A stretch of 64,000 bases of DNA, taken from Myxococcales bacterium. GTDB lineage: Bacteria; Myxococcota_A; UBA9160; UBA4427. A program made the position numbers and the translations under genes. Of this stretch, positions 55,097-63,941 are shown piece after piece (position 1 is the stretch's first letter; each line of letters starts with the position of its first letter). The notes beneath the pieces were generated by a model, which was not told the origin of the DNA, ran no database searches, and saw only the letters and a program-made list of their open reading frames with translations. The stretch spans positions 227,443-291,442 of the forward strand of contig DUCN01000042.1 in the NCBI GenBank assembly GCA_012959805.1, in the 5' to 3' direction.

Positions 55097-58000
55097 CGCG
55101 AGTACACCTCGCGGGCCAGGAGCATCGGCCGAAAGAACTCTTCGGCGACCACATCAAAGGCGTAAGCCCCCGGTCGCGAGCCTTGCGAATCAAGCGGAGA
55201 CCACCCTTCCCAGATTCGCGCAAATTCCAGTTCTTCCTGTGACTCGGGCGTCACGCGGTTCCAGCCGTCGCCCCCCTCGAAGGTTTGATGAGCTCCTCGC
55301 ATCCCCTGCTGCACTTTTTCTGCGATCGCCTTCTCGGCATATTCCCACGACGTCCGCGGGAAGAAGGGCAAGGGTGCCAAGGCAACACTCGATGCCCATT
55401 CGAAGATTCGCGTCAGATGGACGCGCGCATCGGGGACCCGCGCATACACGACGACCCGTTCATTCGAAGTCCTTGAATCCCCCCGCCCCACATAGATGCT
55501 ATTCGGCTCAGGAAGCGGCGAGCCCGATCCCGCCCCACCCTCTTCCACCAAGACACAAAGCACGAGGTGTCGGATCCAAAGATCGAGTTCCGAGCGCCGC
55601 CCGATTCGCGTAAAGCCGGCCGCGACACGTCCGCTGGTCCGGAGCTGATCCAAACGGCCAGCAAGTTGGCCGACGATGCGGCCGCCAGTGTCGACCGCGC
55701 CTTCGCTTCCGTCCGCCGAACCTGCATCCCCGTAGAGGTCCAACTCGAATTCATGATCCGGCAGAGCTTCCCCGGCGCATCGCTCGGCCGCGATCTCAGC
55801 GATCACTTCGACTTCGGAGCGCATCGAATGCAGAGAGAGACGACCCGCGACGTCCACGGGAACCGATGCCTCGGCCAATAAACGCCTTGCCACCTCATTG
55901 GGCAAAGCGCCCTCTCGAAGCATGTCGAGCATCGCGTTTCCAAGATCGAATTGCGCCAATCCGCCCAGCAGTATTGGATCCAGATCTTCCACGGAAGCCT
56001 CGGGCCGGGGAAGCCGTAGCCCCAGTTCTTCTCGTGCAAATGTTCTCGTCGATCGAAGAATGCGAACCACCATCGCATCGAGTGAAAGTGCGGGGACGAG
56101 CCCCTCTTCCGGGGCAACGGGCGTTCCGGATTCAGCAAGAAAGCGACGTGGAGGACCGCCGTCCCCATCTCGGACCGTGCGTCGCACCTGCGCACCGCGG
56201 AAGGCCTCCGCGTCCCGCGCTAGTAGCCGCGGATCCTTTGAAGCCTCGAAGTATCGAGGACTCGAGCCCTGTAACGGATGTCTCACGACGAGCCAATCGC
56301 GCAGGGGAGACGACCCGGCTTTCGCATCTTCGCTTTCATCGATCGAATCGAGTTCGAATACACCTTCGATCATGTCGAGCAGATCCGAAATCACGACCGA
56401 GGGCGGCAGATCGCGCCCATCTCTCACATCGCGTCCGGGTACGGTCAGAATCAGTTGATCTCGCGCAGACAAGAGTGCTTCGAGGAAGAGGTAGCGGTCA
56501 TCGTTACGCGTCGTCCGGTCGCCCGGCAGAGGATGATCAGCCATCAAGTCGAAGCCAACGGCGGAGCGGCCTCTGGGAAATGCATCGTCGCTCATCCCGA
56601 GAATCACGACGACGCGAAACGGAATGGCCCGGAGCGGAACGAGTTCGCAGAACGTGACGCCACCAGACAAGAAGGGCTGTGCCGCAGGCGCCGACTCGAT
56701 GGCGGCGCCTAAGCGTTCGCGAACGGCCTCGAAAGGAATCGCCAAGTCGAAGGCCGCCGATTCCGAGGAATCCACCAGATCTGTCAACACTTCCCCAATC
56801 AGGGCGTGCTCATGGGCATTCGCATCCGTTCGTTCGAACAAACGATCCAGGAGCTTGCGAAGCTCCGAACACCATGTCCGAAGATCCTTTGGCGTTGATG
56901 TCATCCGAAATGCATTCCGCAGGATCTGGTCGATATCGCCCAGCGCGCCTAACAGATCGGGAGACCCTAGTCCGTCGAGGACGACGGCGGACACTTCGGC
57001 GAAAACGTCTTCGCTGGACCCAACCGCATGGGCGAGTGCCAAGCGATCGATTGCGCCGCTGAGTGTATGGGCGCGTTCACGAGAGAGCCCCATTCGCTCC
57101 CGATGATCCTCGTCCAACCCGAATCGAAAGCCCGCCCTCTCGGCCCATTCGGCCAGAATTTCGAGCCCGCCCGAATCGAGACCAAAACGTGCGGCGACTG
57201 ACTCGTTCGCGAGCCAATCGAAAATCTCGCTGCGTGTCGCACGGCCACCGAGCAGGCCAAGTAGATCGTGGAAGGCCAAAGCGACCTTCGAGCGCCGGAA
57301 AGCACCCCGATCCGCGATTCGATATGGAATCGCCTGAGCGTCCTCCGATGAGGCCCCGAAGACGGCCACAATATCCGGGGCGATCTCGTCGACTTTGGGT
57401 GCCATGACGAGAACGTCTTCGGGCATCAAAGATTCATCGCGTTCAAAGGCTTCTCTAAGACAACCGAGGATGACCTCGAGTTCGCGCCGTGGCCCATGAC
57501 AGACATGAACGCGAATGGAGTCATCGGCCCGAGAAACGCGCTGCTTCATCGCGCGAGTCGGAGAATCAGCCGACTGACTCTGATCCACGTCGGGCCATAC
57601 GTCGTCGAGGCGAAGTAGTCGCGCCTGAATGCCTTCCAGTATCGTGGGGGATTCGGACGCCTCGCCCGGCACTTCAAAAAGATCGACGCCACCGTCATGA
57701 GCCTCGGAAAATTCTTCGAGGTTGCGCTGGAATTCGCCGCCGAGTCGTCCGAGGCCCGCGAGCAGGGTCGCCGAATGCGATGGCCCATCGAGATCGAAAA
57801 CCCTCTCATCACTGGATCCAGATTCATCTTTGACTTCGCGCCAGAGATCGGCCCAGTATTCGCTCGAGGGACTCAAGACCGAGAGATGCACGTCACAGAC
57901 CGTCGCAAACTGATCAATCACCGACAGGTAGAGGGGCGGGAGGGTCGAAACCGCAAAGATCTCCACCGCAGCTCCGAACTCAACGCGCAGTTGTTCTTCG

Positions 58001-58599
58001 ACGAGCGCCGCGTCTTTCGAGACCAGTGCCTGCCCAAAGGCCAATGCCCGATCCGCGACATGGCCCGACCCGATCTCGGAATGGATCTCACGAAATAAAC
58101 GGGCCTGCCAGCGCTCATCCGCGGAGATCGGAAGCGTCGATTCTTGAAGCCACCGAAAAACCAGATCGGGACGGAACGTGATGTACTGATCGAAGAGATT
58201 GGCGACTCGATGCGCCAATTGCACCATTCGCCAATCGCCGTCCGTCGCCTGCAGATGCTTGGCGAGTGGTCGAAAATCCGATTCGTCCCGCTTCGAATCG
58301 ATGAGCTTGGCAATTCGCCAGGTCAGCTTTCCAGATTCCCAGTTCGCGTTTGCCTTCGCATGCGCGGGGTCTGGAATTGAGCGGAATACGCGATCAAGAA
58401 AGCCGCGCGGAAACGGAAAGAGCGTATTCGCCAGCACCCCGTATTCACGCGCGATGGATTGAGCGATCCAGCGCTCCATCCCCGGACCCTGAACGACGAC
58501 TGTACGAGGCGAAAGGGGATCACCGCCCGGTGTCATCAATCGACTCGCGAGACCCTCCATGAGCCTCTCCATCCGATTGCTGCGTTCGACGACTAGCAA
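55093..58599 (-). CDS. recC: Exodeoxyribonuclease V gamma subunit RecC
   Basis: About 1168 residues from a TTG at 58599, chosen because homology begins at LLVVERSNRMERLMEGLASRL and the upstream ORF part overlaps the NTF2-like gene. Motifs include VVVQGPGMERWI, VFAVFGAS-like spacing later, VVILGMSDDAFPR and NDDRYLFLEALLSARDQL. RecC has a degenerate helicase and nuclease fold that splits the strands and scans for Chi. The recC, recB, recD order with 4-nt overlaps indicates one operon. The start codon is the weakest point. Confidence 0.93.
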   Translation of the reverse strand: MLVVERSNRMERLMEGLASRLMTPGGDPLSPRTVVVQGPGMERWIAQSIAREYGVLANTLFPFPRGFLDRVFRSIPDPAHAKANANWESGKLTWRIAKLIDSKRDESDFRPLAKHLQATDGDWRMVQLAHRVANLFDQYITFRPDLVFRWLQESTLPISADERWQARLFREIHSEIGSGHVADRALAFGQALVSKDAALVEEQLRVEFGAAVEIFAVSTLPPLYLSVIDQFATVCDVHLSVLSPSSEYWADLWREVKDESGSSDERVFDLDGPSHSATLLAGLGRLGGEFQRNLEEFSEAHDGGVDLFEVPGEASESPTILEGIQARLLRLDDVWPDVDQSQSADSPTRAMKQRVSRADDSIRVHVCHGPRRELEVILGCLREAFERDESLMPEDVLVMAPKVDEIAPDIVAVFGASSEDAQAIPYRIADRGAFRRSKVALAFHDLLGLLGGRATRSEIFDWLANESVAARFGLDSGGLEILAEWAERAGFRFGLDEDHRERMGLSRERAHTLSGAIDRLALAHAVGSSEDVFAEVSAVVLDGLGSPDLLGALGDIDQILRNAFRMTSTPKDLRTWCSELRKLLDRLFERTDANAHEHALIGEVLTDLVDSSESAAFDLAIPFEAVRERLGAAIESAPAAQPFLSGGVTFCELVPLRAIPFRVVVILGMSDDAFPRGRSAVGFDLMADHPLPGDRTTRNDDRYLFLEALLSARDQLILTVPGRDVRDGRDLPPSVVISDLLDMIEGVFELDSIDESEDAKAGSSPLRDWLVVRHPLQGSSPRYFEASKDPRLLARDAEAFRGAQVRRTVRDGDGGPPRRFLAESGTPVAPEEGLVPALSLDAMVVRILRSTRTFAREELGLRLPRPEASVEDLDPILLGGLAQFDLGNAMLDMLREGALPNEVARRLLAEASVPVDVAGRLSLHSMRSEVEVIAEIAAERCAGEALPDHEFELDLYGDAGSADGSEGAVDTGGRIVGQLAGRLDQLRTSGRVAAGFTRIGRRSELDLWIRHLVLCVLVEEGGAGSGSPLPEPNSIYVGRGDSRTSNERVVVYARVPDARVHLTRIFEWASSVALAPLPFFPRTSWEYAEKAIAEKVQQGMRGAHQTFEGGDGWNRVTPESQEELEFARIWEGWSPLDSQGSRPGAYAFDVVAEEFFRPMLLAREVYSR

Positions 58600-58607
58600 T
58601 CGTGGAC

Positions 58608-59033
58608 CTAGAACGCCGACTGCAGGTTGGCGTCGAAATCCCAATACGAACGAAGCAAAGTAATCTTGTCCGCTTCGTTGACCTCGTAGACGTTGACCAC
58701 TTCGGTCCACGCCGTCTTCCCGTCCGGACGACGGACTGTAATGGTCCCAACATTCACACAAGCATGGCCCGACATCAGGGTCTGACGAATTTCAAATCGC
58801 AGACTGTCCGGCCTGATGAAGATCGAGCCGAACTCGGCGATCGCCTGCTTTCCGATGCGGCCGGCTCCTGTCGGATCCATGGGCGATGGCCCATACGGGT
58901 CTTGCAGTCGTGCGTCCTCGGCAAAGAGCTCGAGCCAGGCTTCGACGTCTCCCGCCATCGCGAGTCGCATCGACTTGATTCCGGCTTCTCGCGCCGGCGT
59001 AGAAGGAGCATTGATGACAACGTCAATCGACAT
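58608..59033 (-). CDS. NTF2-like / SnoaL-type small protein
   Basis: 141 residues of the cystatin-like alpha+beta barrel fold: REAGIKSMRLAMAGDVEAWLELFAEDARLQDPYGPSPMDP near the start and TVRRPDGKTAWTEVVNVYEVNEADKITLLRSYWD at the end. Family members include steroid isomerases and polyketide cyclases; the catalytic set is too variable to assign a reaction. It ends 8 bases before the recC start and may be cotranscribed, although no functional link with DNA repair is known. Confidence 0.8.
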   Translation of the reverse strand: MSIDVVINAPSTPAREAGIKSMRLAMAGDVEAWLELFAEDARLQDPYGPSPMDPTGAGRIGKQAIAEFGSIFIRPDSLRFEIRQTLMSGHACVNVGTITVRRPDGKTAWTEVVNVYEVNEADKITLLRSYWDFDANLQSAF

Positions 59034-59042
59034 GAAAAAACC

Positions 59043-60194
59043 TCAATCGGCCCGCGAAACGCGTTCGATCTGATCGCCTATGAAGAAGCCGACGAAAATT
59101 TCGCCTGCGTCGTCCCGTGAGATCTCCAGCGCAACACTTGCAGCGCCACGGCCCTCGAAAAGTCTCGACGCCGTGAGTGCGTCCGGATCAATCACGTACA
59201 CGGAGTAGCCAATATCACAGCCTGCATTCTGAATGGAAGCACAGCTCATCGACGCGGAGACGCCACCGTGCTGTCCGGCCACCAATAGCCGACCGTCCCG
59301 CATCCAGGTCAGGTTATCGGGATTCTGTTCGAGACTGACTTCATCTCGCTGAGGTGGACCGTCTCCGACCAGCCGAAGCCGATACACCGACTCACCGCCC
59401 CATTCCGCCACAAATAGACTCGTACCGTCTGCCGACGCCTCGACACCGTTTGGCGCACTGCCCTCACTGTTCTCGATTTCCTGGAGGCGCTCCCCCGGCG
59501 CCCACGCGAGGACCGATCCCGTTTTCGCGCCGAAGCCGATCTTGAGGAGTGTCCAGATCGCCTTCATCGACACACGGTCAAGAAGCGGCATGAAATTCGT
59601 GACGACAAAGGCGCCACCCGGCAGCCAAGCCACATCGTTCGCGCTGCGATTCGGAATCATCGGCACACATCCCCGCCAGACCAGCGCCGGCCCATCCATG
59701 TCGACGATCTCGAAGAGTTCGATCGCTTCCCGACTGCCATGATTGACGACCGCGACCGATGCACGTCCCGTCTCCCCTACTCCGACATCGATTCCATGCG
59801 GCTGGAACTTCATCGGATCCGGCTCCCCCGGGCAACTCGGGTCTCCCCAGCTCACCGGATCCCCGGACGCCGGCTGCGACGCCATTTCCGGGGCGTCCGG
59901 AGCGGATCGATCGGTCGGAAAGAGCGACCGTCGCTTCAGATCAGAGAGCCGGATTGCGGTCAATCGACCGCTCGGTGTCACGCTCTCTCCCGACTGGTCC
60001 GCTTGCTCGTTAGGCGCCATCTCACTGACGACGATCCATTCAGGATCTGGCAAGAACCCCATGTCCTCGGGATTCGTCAGCCCACAGATTGCCGCATGGT
60101 TCGATTCCGAGTCACAAGGGGCGAGCGAACCCGCCGCACCAAGACAACCGGTCACAAAAACCGAGACGAGCAGAACGATGAGCCTACGAAGCAC
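59043..60194 (-). CDS. Paraoxonase/SMP-30-like beta-propeller lipoprotein
   Basis: 383 residues from GTG at 60194, strongly favoured by GGAAGGAG 7 bases before it; the track ORF runs further upstream into the aminotransferase gene. The signal peptide ends in a lipobox (FVTGC). PHGIDVGV, SVAVVNHGSREAIELFEI, NDVAWLPGGAFVVTNF and PNGVEASADGTSLFVAEWGGESVYRL follow the order seen in paraoxonase/arylesterase six-blade propellers. These often hydrolyse lactones, but calcium ligands cannot be verified by eye. It lies 9 bases upstream of the NTF2-like gene. Confidence 0.75.
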   Translation of the reverse strand: MLRRLIVLLVSVFVTGCLGAAGSLAPCDSESNHAAICGLTNPEDMGFLPDPEWIVVSEMAPNEQADQSGESVTPSGRLTAIRLSDLKRRSLFPTDRSAPDAPEMASQPASGDPVSWGDPSCPGEPDPMKFQPHGIDVGVGETGRASVAVVNHGSREAIELFEIVDMDGPALVWRGCVPMIPNRSANDVAWLPGGAFVVTNFMPLLDRVSMKAIWTLLKIGFGAKTGSVLAWAPGERLQEIENSEGSAPNGVEASADGTSLFVAEWGGESVYRLRLVGDGPPQRDEVSLEQNPDNLTWMRDGRLLVAGQHGGVSASMSCASIQNAGCDIGYSVYVIDPDALTASRLFEGRGAASVALEISRDDAGEIFVGFFIGDQIERVSRAD

Positions 60195-60234
60195 TGGGCA
60201 ACTCCTTCCAAGCGAGAGAACGGCAACCACCGAC

Positions 60235-61389
60235 CTAAGATCGGCCCAGGACCTTGGCCAATCGACGTGCCGCCTCGAGGACATCGTCGGGCGGGGCGGC
60301 GGTATAACTCAGCCGAATCCAATCACCATACACCTCGCCACAAGACCCGCCCGGCGCGACCAGCACACCCTGCGAAAAACAGTCCTCGAGCAGGCCGTGA
60401 AGGCCGCGATCGTCGAGTCGATCCTTGACGTCCAAAAATAGAAAGGTTCCACCATCGGGAGCGGGAAGACCCAGCAGTTCCGCGATCTGTGCCCCGGTCT
60501 TTCGATATTCCTCTCGCGCGGATTCGATCCAGGCAGCACCGCCTTCAATCGCGGCAAGCGCCGTTCGCTGGCCAATCACCGGCGCGTGATAGTAGATATG
60601 CGTTCCGATCTTCCGCGCTTCCGAGATGATCGACTCCGGTCCCGCGAGATATCCGACGCGCTGGCCGGCCATCGCATAACTCTTCGAAACGGAGTAGACC
60701 GAGACGGTTCGCTCGGATGCGAAGCGCGCCATCGAAACGTGTTCACCTTCGTAGACATAGTCTTCGTAGACTTCGTCCGCGAAGACCCAAAGATCATGGC
60801 GACGTGCGAGGTCGGCGAGGGCCTCGAGCCATTCGCCGGGAATCACTCGCCCGGTCGGATTCGATGGCGTCGACACATAGAGCACGCGACTTCGACTCGT
60901 GATCTTCGACTCAACCGCCGCCACAGCCTCTTCCATCGTCGACACACGATCGTAGAAGGGAACTTCGACGGGCGTGGCCCGAAAGCTCTGGGAGATGCCT
61001 CGAATCAGGGGCCAGAACGGGGCTAGGATCAACATCTCATCGCCGGGCGAAAGCGTCGCACCCGCCAAGGTCGCCAACCCCCCGGTTGCCCCCGCCGTCA
61101 CCAGAATCTCCTCGGGCGAATGTTCGAGGTCGTTTCGCTTGCGCAGCTTTTCTCGGACGCGCTCTACGAGTTCCGGCAGCCCACGCGTGTTTCCGTAAGC
61201 ATGCAGGCGCGGGTGATCCGCCGAAGCGATGTCTTCCGATCGCGCGCCCACGAAAGGGTCGCGCCAGGTATCGCCGACGTGCAGCGGATAGATCGGTCCA
61301 TCGCTGCCCGAGATTTGATCTGCAAAAGGCGAATACACCGCGCCGGGCATCATTTGCGTCTCGGGCGCAAGGCGAGGGCCACTACCCAT
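60235..61389 (-). CDS. Pyridoxal-phosphate aminotransferase, class I/II
   Basis: 384 residues of fold type I. PLP Lys lies in SVSKSYAMAGQRVGY; other markers are the TAGATGGLATLAG phosphate loop, YVSTPSNPTGRVIPG, FADEVYEDYVYEG, and the carboxylate-binding Arg in GDWIRLSY. It resembles aspartate/aromatic aminotransferases, but the substrate cannot be decided. Its stop is 41 bases before the lipoprotein start, so the two may be cotranscribed. Confidence 0.92.
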   Translation of the reverse strand: MGSGPRLAPETQMMPGAVYSPFADQISGSDGPIYPLHVGDTWRDPFVGARSEDIASADHPRLHAYGNTRGLPELVERVREKLRKRNDLEHSPEEILVTAGATGGLATLAGATLSPGDEMLILAPFWPLIRGISQSFRATPVEVPFYDRVSTMEEAVAAVESKITSRSRVLYVSTPSNPTGRVIPGEWLEALADLARRHDLWVFADEVYEDYVYEGEHVSMARFASERTVSVYSVSKSYAMAGQRVGYLAGPESIISEARKIGTHIYYHAPVIGQRTALAAIEGGAAWIESAREEYRKTGAQIAELLGLPAPDGGTFLFLDVKDRLDDRGLHGLLEDCFSQGVLVAPGGSCGEVYGDWIRLSYTAAPPDDVLEAARRLAKVLGRS

Positions 61390-61407
61390 TCGAGGGATCA
61401 GTCATCA

Positions 61408-61473
61408 GAGCCTTCAGCCATTCTTAGAGCCTTCAGCCAATTGGGAGCCTTCAGCCAATTGGAGCCTTCAGCC
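61408..61473. repeat. Four-copy array of GAGCCTTCAGCC, period 17-19
   Basis: The 12-base word GAGCCTTCAGCC occurs at 61408, 61427, 61445 and 61462, separated by 5-7 bases, some reading AATTGG. The array fills the 85-base gap between the epimerase stop and the aminotransferase start. The same word in reverse complement forms a second array at 62583-62648. Confidence 0.9.
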
Positions 61474-61474
61474 A

Positions 61475-62335
61475 TTATCGAACGCTCCGCAAGCGCATCA
61501 GCTCGCCATACCCCTCGCGAAAGGTCGGATAGCGAAAGGCATAGCCGCTCTCGCGAAGCAGCCTATTACTGCAGCGCTTGCTGCCCACGGTGCGGTGATC
61601 CTGACTCGTCGCCTCGGCGGTTCGCAGCCAGGGCTCATCGACTCCGAGCTCTTTGGTCAACCAGCGAAACAGCTGCGCCTCTTCCGCGGGCTCATTATCC
61701 ACTCCCAAATAGAGGGGAGCCGGGGACGGATGAAACAGGAGATGCCGCAATACCCCAGCGGCATCGTCGCGATGGATACGGTTCGTGAAATGCTCTGCGT
61801 CTCGGAGCTCGAGCTGCCCGTCGCGAGCACGCCCGACCAGGCTCTCTCGACCCGGGCCATAGATTCCGCCGAACCGGATCACGACGGTCGAGATTCCGCT
61901 CGCCGCCGCAAGGCCCTCTGCCGCGAGGAGTGTCTCGCCCCGAAATTGTGTCGGATGCGTCGGCGAATCTTCATCGATGTGTTCACCGCGCCGCTGGCCA
62001 TAGACGGACGTACTCGAAACCATCACGAGACGCTTGGGACGCTGTCCCTCGTTGGCCAGCCACTCGAGAAACCCCGCCAGGCCATCGACATAGGCTCGGC
62101 GGTAGGCGTGCTCCGAACCCTCGTCCGCGGACACAGAGTAGACGGCGCATTCCACTCGTTTCGGAGCCGGTCCGAGGGTTTTGGGCTCCGCGAGATCCCC
62201 CTCTATGCCCCGAATCTTGGAATCTAGCCCAGACACGTCCCGACGAATTCCGAAGACCTCATGACCGTCTTCCTTGAGCATTTGCGCGAGTTCGCTTCCC
62301 ACATATCCGCATCCTGCAATCACCACTTGTGCCAT
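61475..62335 (-). CDS. NAD(P)-dependent epimerase/dehydratase (SDR)
   Basis: 286 residues from the ATG at 62335. A GxGxxG nucleotide site starts the protein (VVIAGCGYVGSELAQML). The catalytic region reads VMVSSTSVYGQRRGEHIDED, where YxxxK is replaced by YGQRR, as in the YeeZ-like atypical SDR group. FGGIYGPGR and NRIHRDDAAGVL also match that group. The reaction is unknown. Its start is close to the divergent amidotransferase, with 35 bases between the two ATG codons. Confidence 0.85.
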   Translation of the reverse strand: MAQVVIAGCGYVGSELAQMLKEDGHEVFGIRRDVSGLDSKIRGIEGDLAEPKTLGPAPKRVECAVYSVSADEGSEHAYRRAYVDGLAGFLEWLANEGQRPKRLVMVSSTSVYGQRRGEHIDEDSPTHPTQFRGETLLAAEGLAAASGISTVVIRFGGIYGPGRESLVGRARDGQLELRDAEHFTNRIHRDDAAGVLRHLLFHPSPAPLYLGVDNEPAEEAQLFRWLTKELGVDEPWLRTAEATSQDHRTVGSKRCSNRLLRESGYAFRYPTFREGYGELMRLRSVR

Positions 62336-62370
62336 TCCATCAGGATGCCGCAGATGGCTATGCTCGCGCC

Positions 62371-63189
62371 ATGTATCGCCCCCAAATCGGCATTTCACTC
62401 TGTCTGGACGATCGTGGCCGATGGCGTGAGGGACGCAGCTACCATTACATCGATCGGAGCTACGCCGACGCCATCACGGTCGCTGGCGCCGGAGCCCATC
62501 AGCTTCCGATCCAATCGGAAGTCGAGCAGCTCGTCGATTCGCTCGACGGGCTCCTTCTCCCCGGCGGCGACGACTTTTCATCGGCTGAAGGCTCCGCATC
62601 GGCTGAAGGCTCCGCATCGGCGGAAAGCTCTGCATCCGCGGAAGGCTCCTCTCTCGATGCGAAGCTTGATCTCGTGAGCCGTGAGCAGCTCGACTTCGAC
62701 CGAGCGCTATTTGCGGCGGCGGACCGTCGTGGAATTCCAATTCTGGGTATCTGCTATGGAATGCAGCTCATGGCGCTCGCTCGAGGCGGTGAACTCGACA
62801 TCCACCTGCCCAGCGAGCGCCCGGAAGCTCTATGCCACAAGCTCTCGGCGGACGCGCGTCACGCAATTTTCATCGAAAGGACGAGTCTGTTGGCCAGGAT
62901 CTTCGAGTCCCAGACTGGCGACGTAAACAGCCTGCATCATCAGGCCGTTCGCGCCGTCGGCCCAATGCATCGCGTGGTCGCTACGAGCGCGGACGGGATC
63001 ATCGAAGCCATCGAACACGTGAGCGCGTGTGAAGCCGATGCCGAAGGCGATGTTTCTTGGGAAATCGGCGTCCAGTGGCATCCGGAAAAAATGTCGGGCC
63101 CTGCGAGCGAGCGACTCTTCGAGGCCTTCGTTGACGCCTGCCGCACACGCCATGAGAATCGTGCGAATTGCGAGACCGGAAGAAGCTGA
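62371..63189 (+). CDS. Class I glutamine-amidotransferase-like hydrolase (gamma-glutamyl-GABA hydrolase family, C26)
   Basis: 272 residues from the ATG at 62371. The nucleophile Cys is in ILGICYGMQLMAL, the catalytic His/Glu pair in QWHPEKM, and the oxyanion loop in GLLLPGGDDF. Immediately after GGDDF there is a Ser/Ala/Glu/Gly repeat (SAEGSA, about four units) encoded by an 18-base tandem array; homologues have a short loop here. PuuD-type members cleave gamma-glutamyl-GABA in putrescine breakdown, but the substrate is not certain. The following acyltransferase overlaps its stop. Confidence 0.88.
   Translation: MYRPQIGISLCLDDRGRWREGRSYHYIDRSYADAITVAGAGAHQLPIQSEVEQLVDSLDGLLLPGGDDFSSAEGSASAEGSASAESSASAEGSSLDAKLDLVSREQLDFDRALFAAADRRGIPILGICYGMQLMALARGGELDIHLPSERPEALCHKLSADARHAIFIERTSLLARIFESQTGDVNSLHHQAVRAVGPMHRVVATSADGIIEAIEHVSACEADAEGDVSWEIGVQWHPEKMSGPASERLFEAFVDACRTRHENRANCETGRS
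62583..62648 (+). repeat. In-frame 18-base tandem array inside the amidotransferase gene
   Basis: Units begin at 62583, 62601, 62619 and 62637. The first two carry GGCTGAAGGCTC exactly; the others are variants (GGCGGAAAGCTC, CGCGGAAGGCTC). The period is 18 bases, so reading frame is kept and each unit encodes SAEGSA or a variant. GGCTGAAGGCTC is the reverse complement of the intergenic word at 61408-61473. Confidence 0.92.
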
Positions 63190-63929
63190 TGATGAAAATG
63201 TTGGGCTCGCTTCTCTTCTGGGGCTTCATGCTCGTTTCTTCTGTTCTCCTCTTCCCCTTTGCGGTTCTGATCTGGGCCGTCACCGTTCGCTTCGACAAAC
63301 GCCGCTTCCTGCTACACCGCTTCACGTCACTCTGGGCGAGCCTCTATACATGGCTGAATCCGGTTTGGCGGGTCCGCGTCGTCGGCCGCGAGAATCTCTA
63401 TGAAGGGGGGCCGACCGTACTGGTCGCCAACCATCGATCACTCGTCGATATCCTCGTCCTGTTCCGATTGCAGAGTCATTTCCGCTGGGTGTCGAAGCAC
63501 GAAAATTTCCGCATCCCCTTCGTGGGCTGGAACATGACGCTCTGCGACTACATCCCGATCGAGCGCGGGAAAGCCGGCAGTATCCAGATGATGATGCGCC
63601 ACTGTGACCGCGCGCTCGCGGATGGGAATTCGATCTTGATGTTTCCGGAGGGCACGCGTTCCTCCACCGGTCGACTTCGATCCTTCAAGCCTGGGGCCTT
63701 CCACATCGCCGAGCGCAACAAGGTTCCGATTCAGCCAATCATCGTCCGGGGAACCGCAGAAGCGCTGCCCAAACGCGGATTCATTCTCCAGGGCCGCAAC
63801 GATATTTCGATCGAGATCCTGCCCGTGATACCTGCAGCAGAAGTCGCCGCCTGCGCTGCAGAGGAGATGCTGGAACGCGTCCGGGCAGTCGTGTCGGACG
63901 CACTCAAGAACGAGCAACCCTCGATGTAG
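63189..63929 (+). CDS. 1-acyl-sn-glycerol-3-phosphate acyltransferase (PlsC family)
   Basis: 246 residues from ATG at 63189, which overlaps the upstream stop (TGATG) behind GGAAGAAGC; the track start is a TTG further back. Two N-terminal hydrophobic segments precede the acyltransferase motifs: NHRSLVD (H-x4-D), a phosphate-binding MFPEGTRSSTG, and VPIQPIIVRGT. It would acylate lysophosphatidic acid at the inner membrane during phospholipid synthesis. An acyl-CoA/AMP ligase gene converges from the right. Confidence 0.93.
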   Translation: MMKMLGSLLFWGFMLVSSVLLFPFAVLIWAVTVRFDKRRFLLHRFTSLWASLYTWLNPVWRVRVVGRENLYEGGPTVLVANHRSLVDILVLFRLQSHFRWVSKHENFRIPFVGWNMTLCDYIPIERGKAGSIQMMMRHCDRALADGNSILMFPEGTRSSTGRLRSFKPGAFHIAERNKVPIQPIIVRGTAEALPKRGFILQGRNDISIEILPVIPAAEVAACAAEEMLERVRAVVSDALKNEQPSM

Positions 63930-63941
63930 AGTTCTTCCAAC

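Noticed and set aside
13965-60016. GCCTAAC/GTTAGGC words as integron attC core sites
   Set aside because: They are scattered inside housekeeping genes without paired inverse cores, cassettes or an integrase.
61408-61473. Array as a CRISPR
   Set aside because: Repeats are 12 bases, spacers 5-7 bases and similar to each other, and no cas gene is present.
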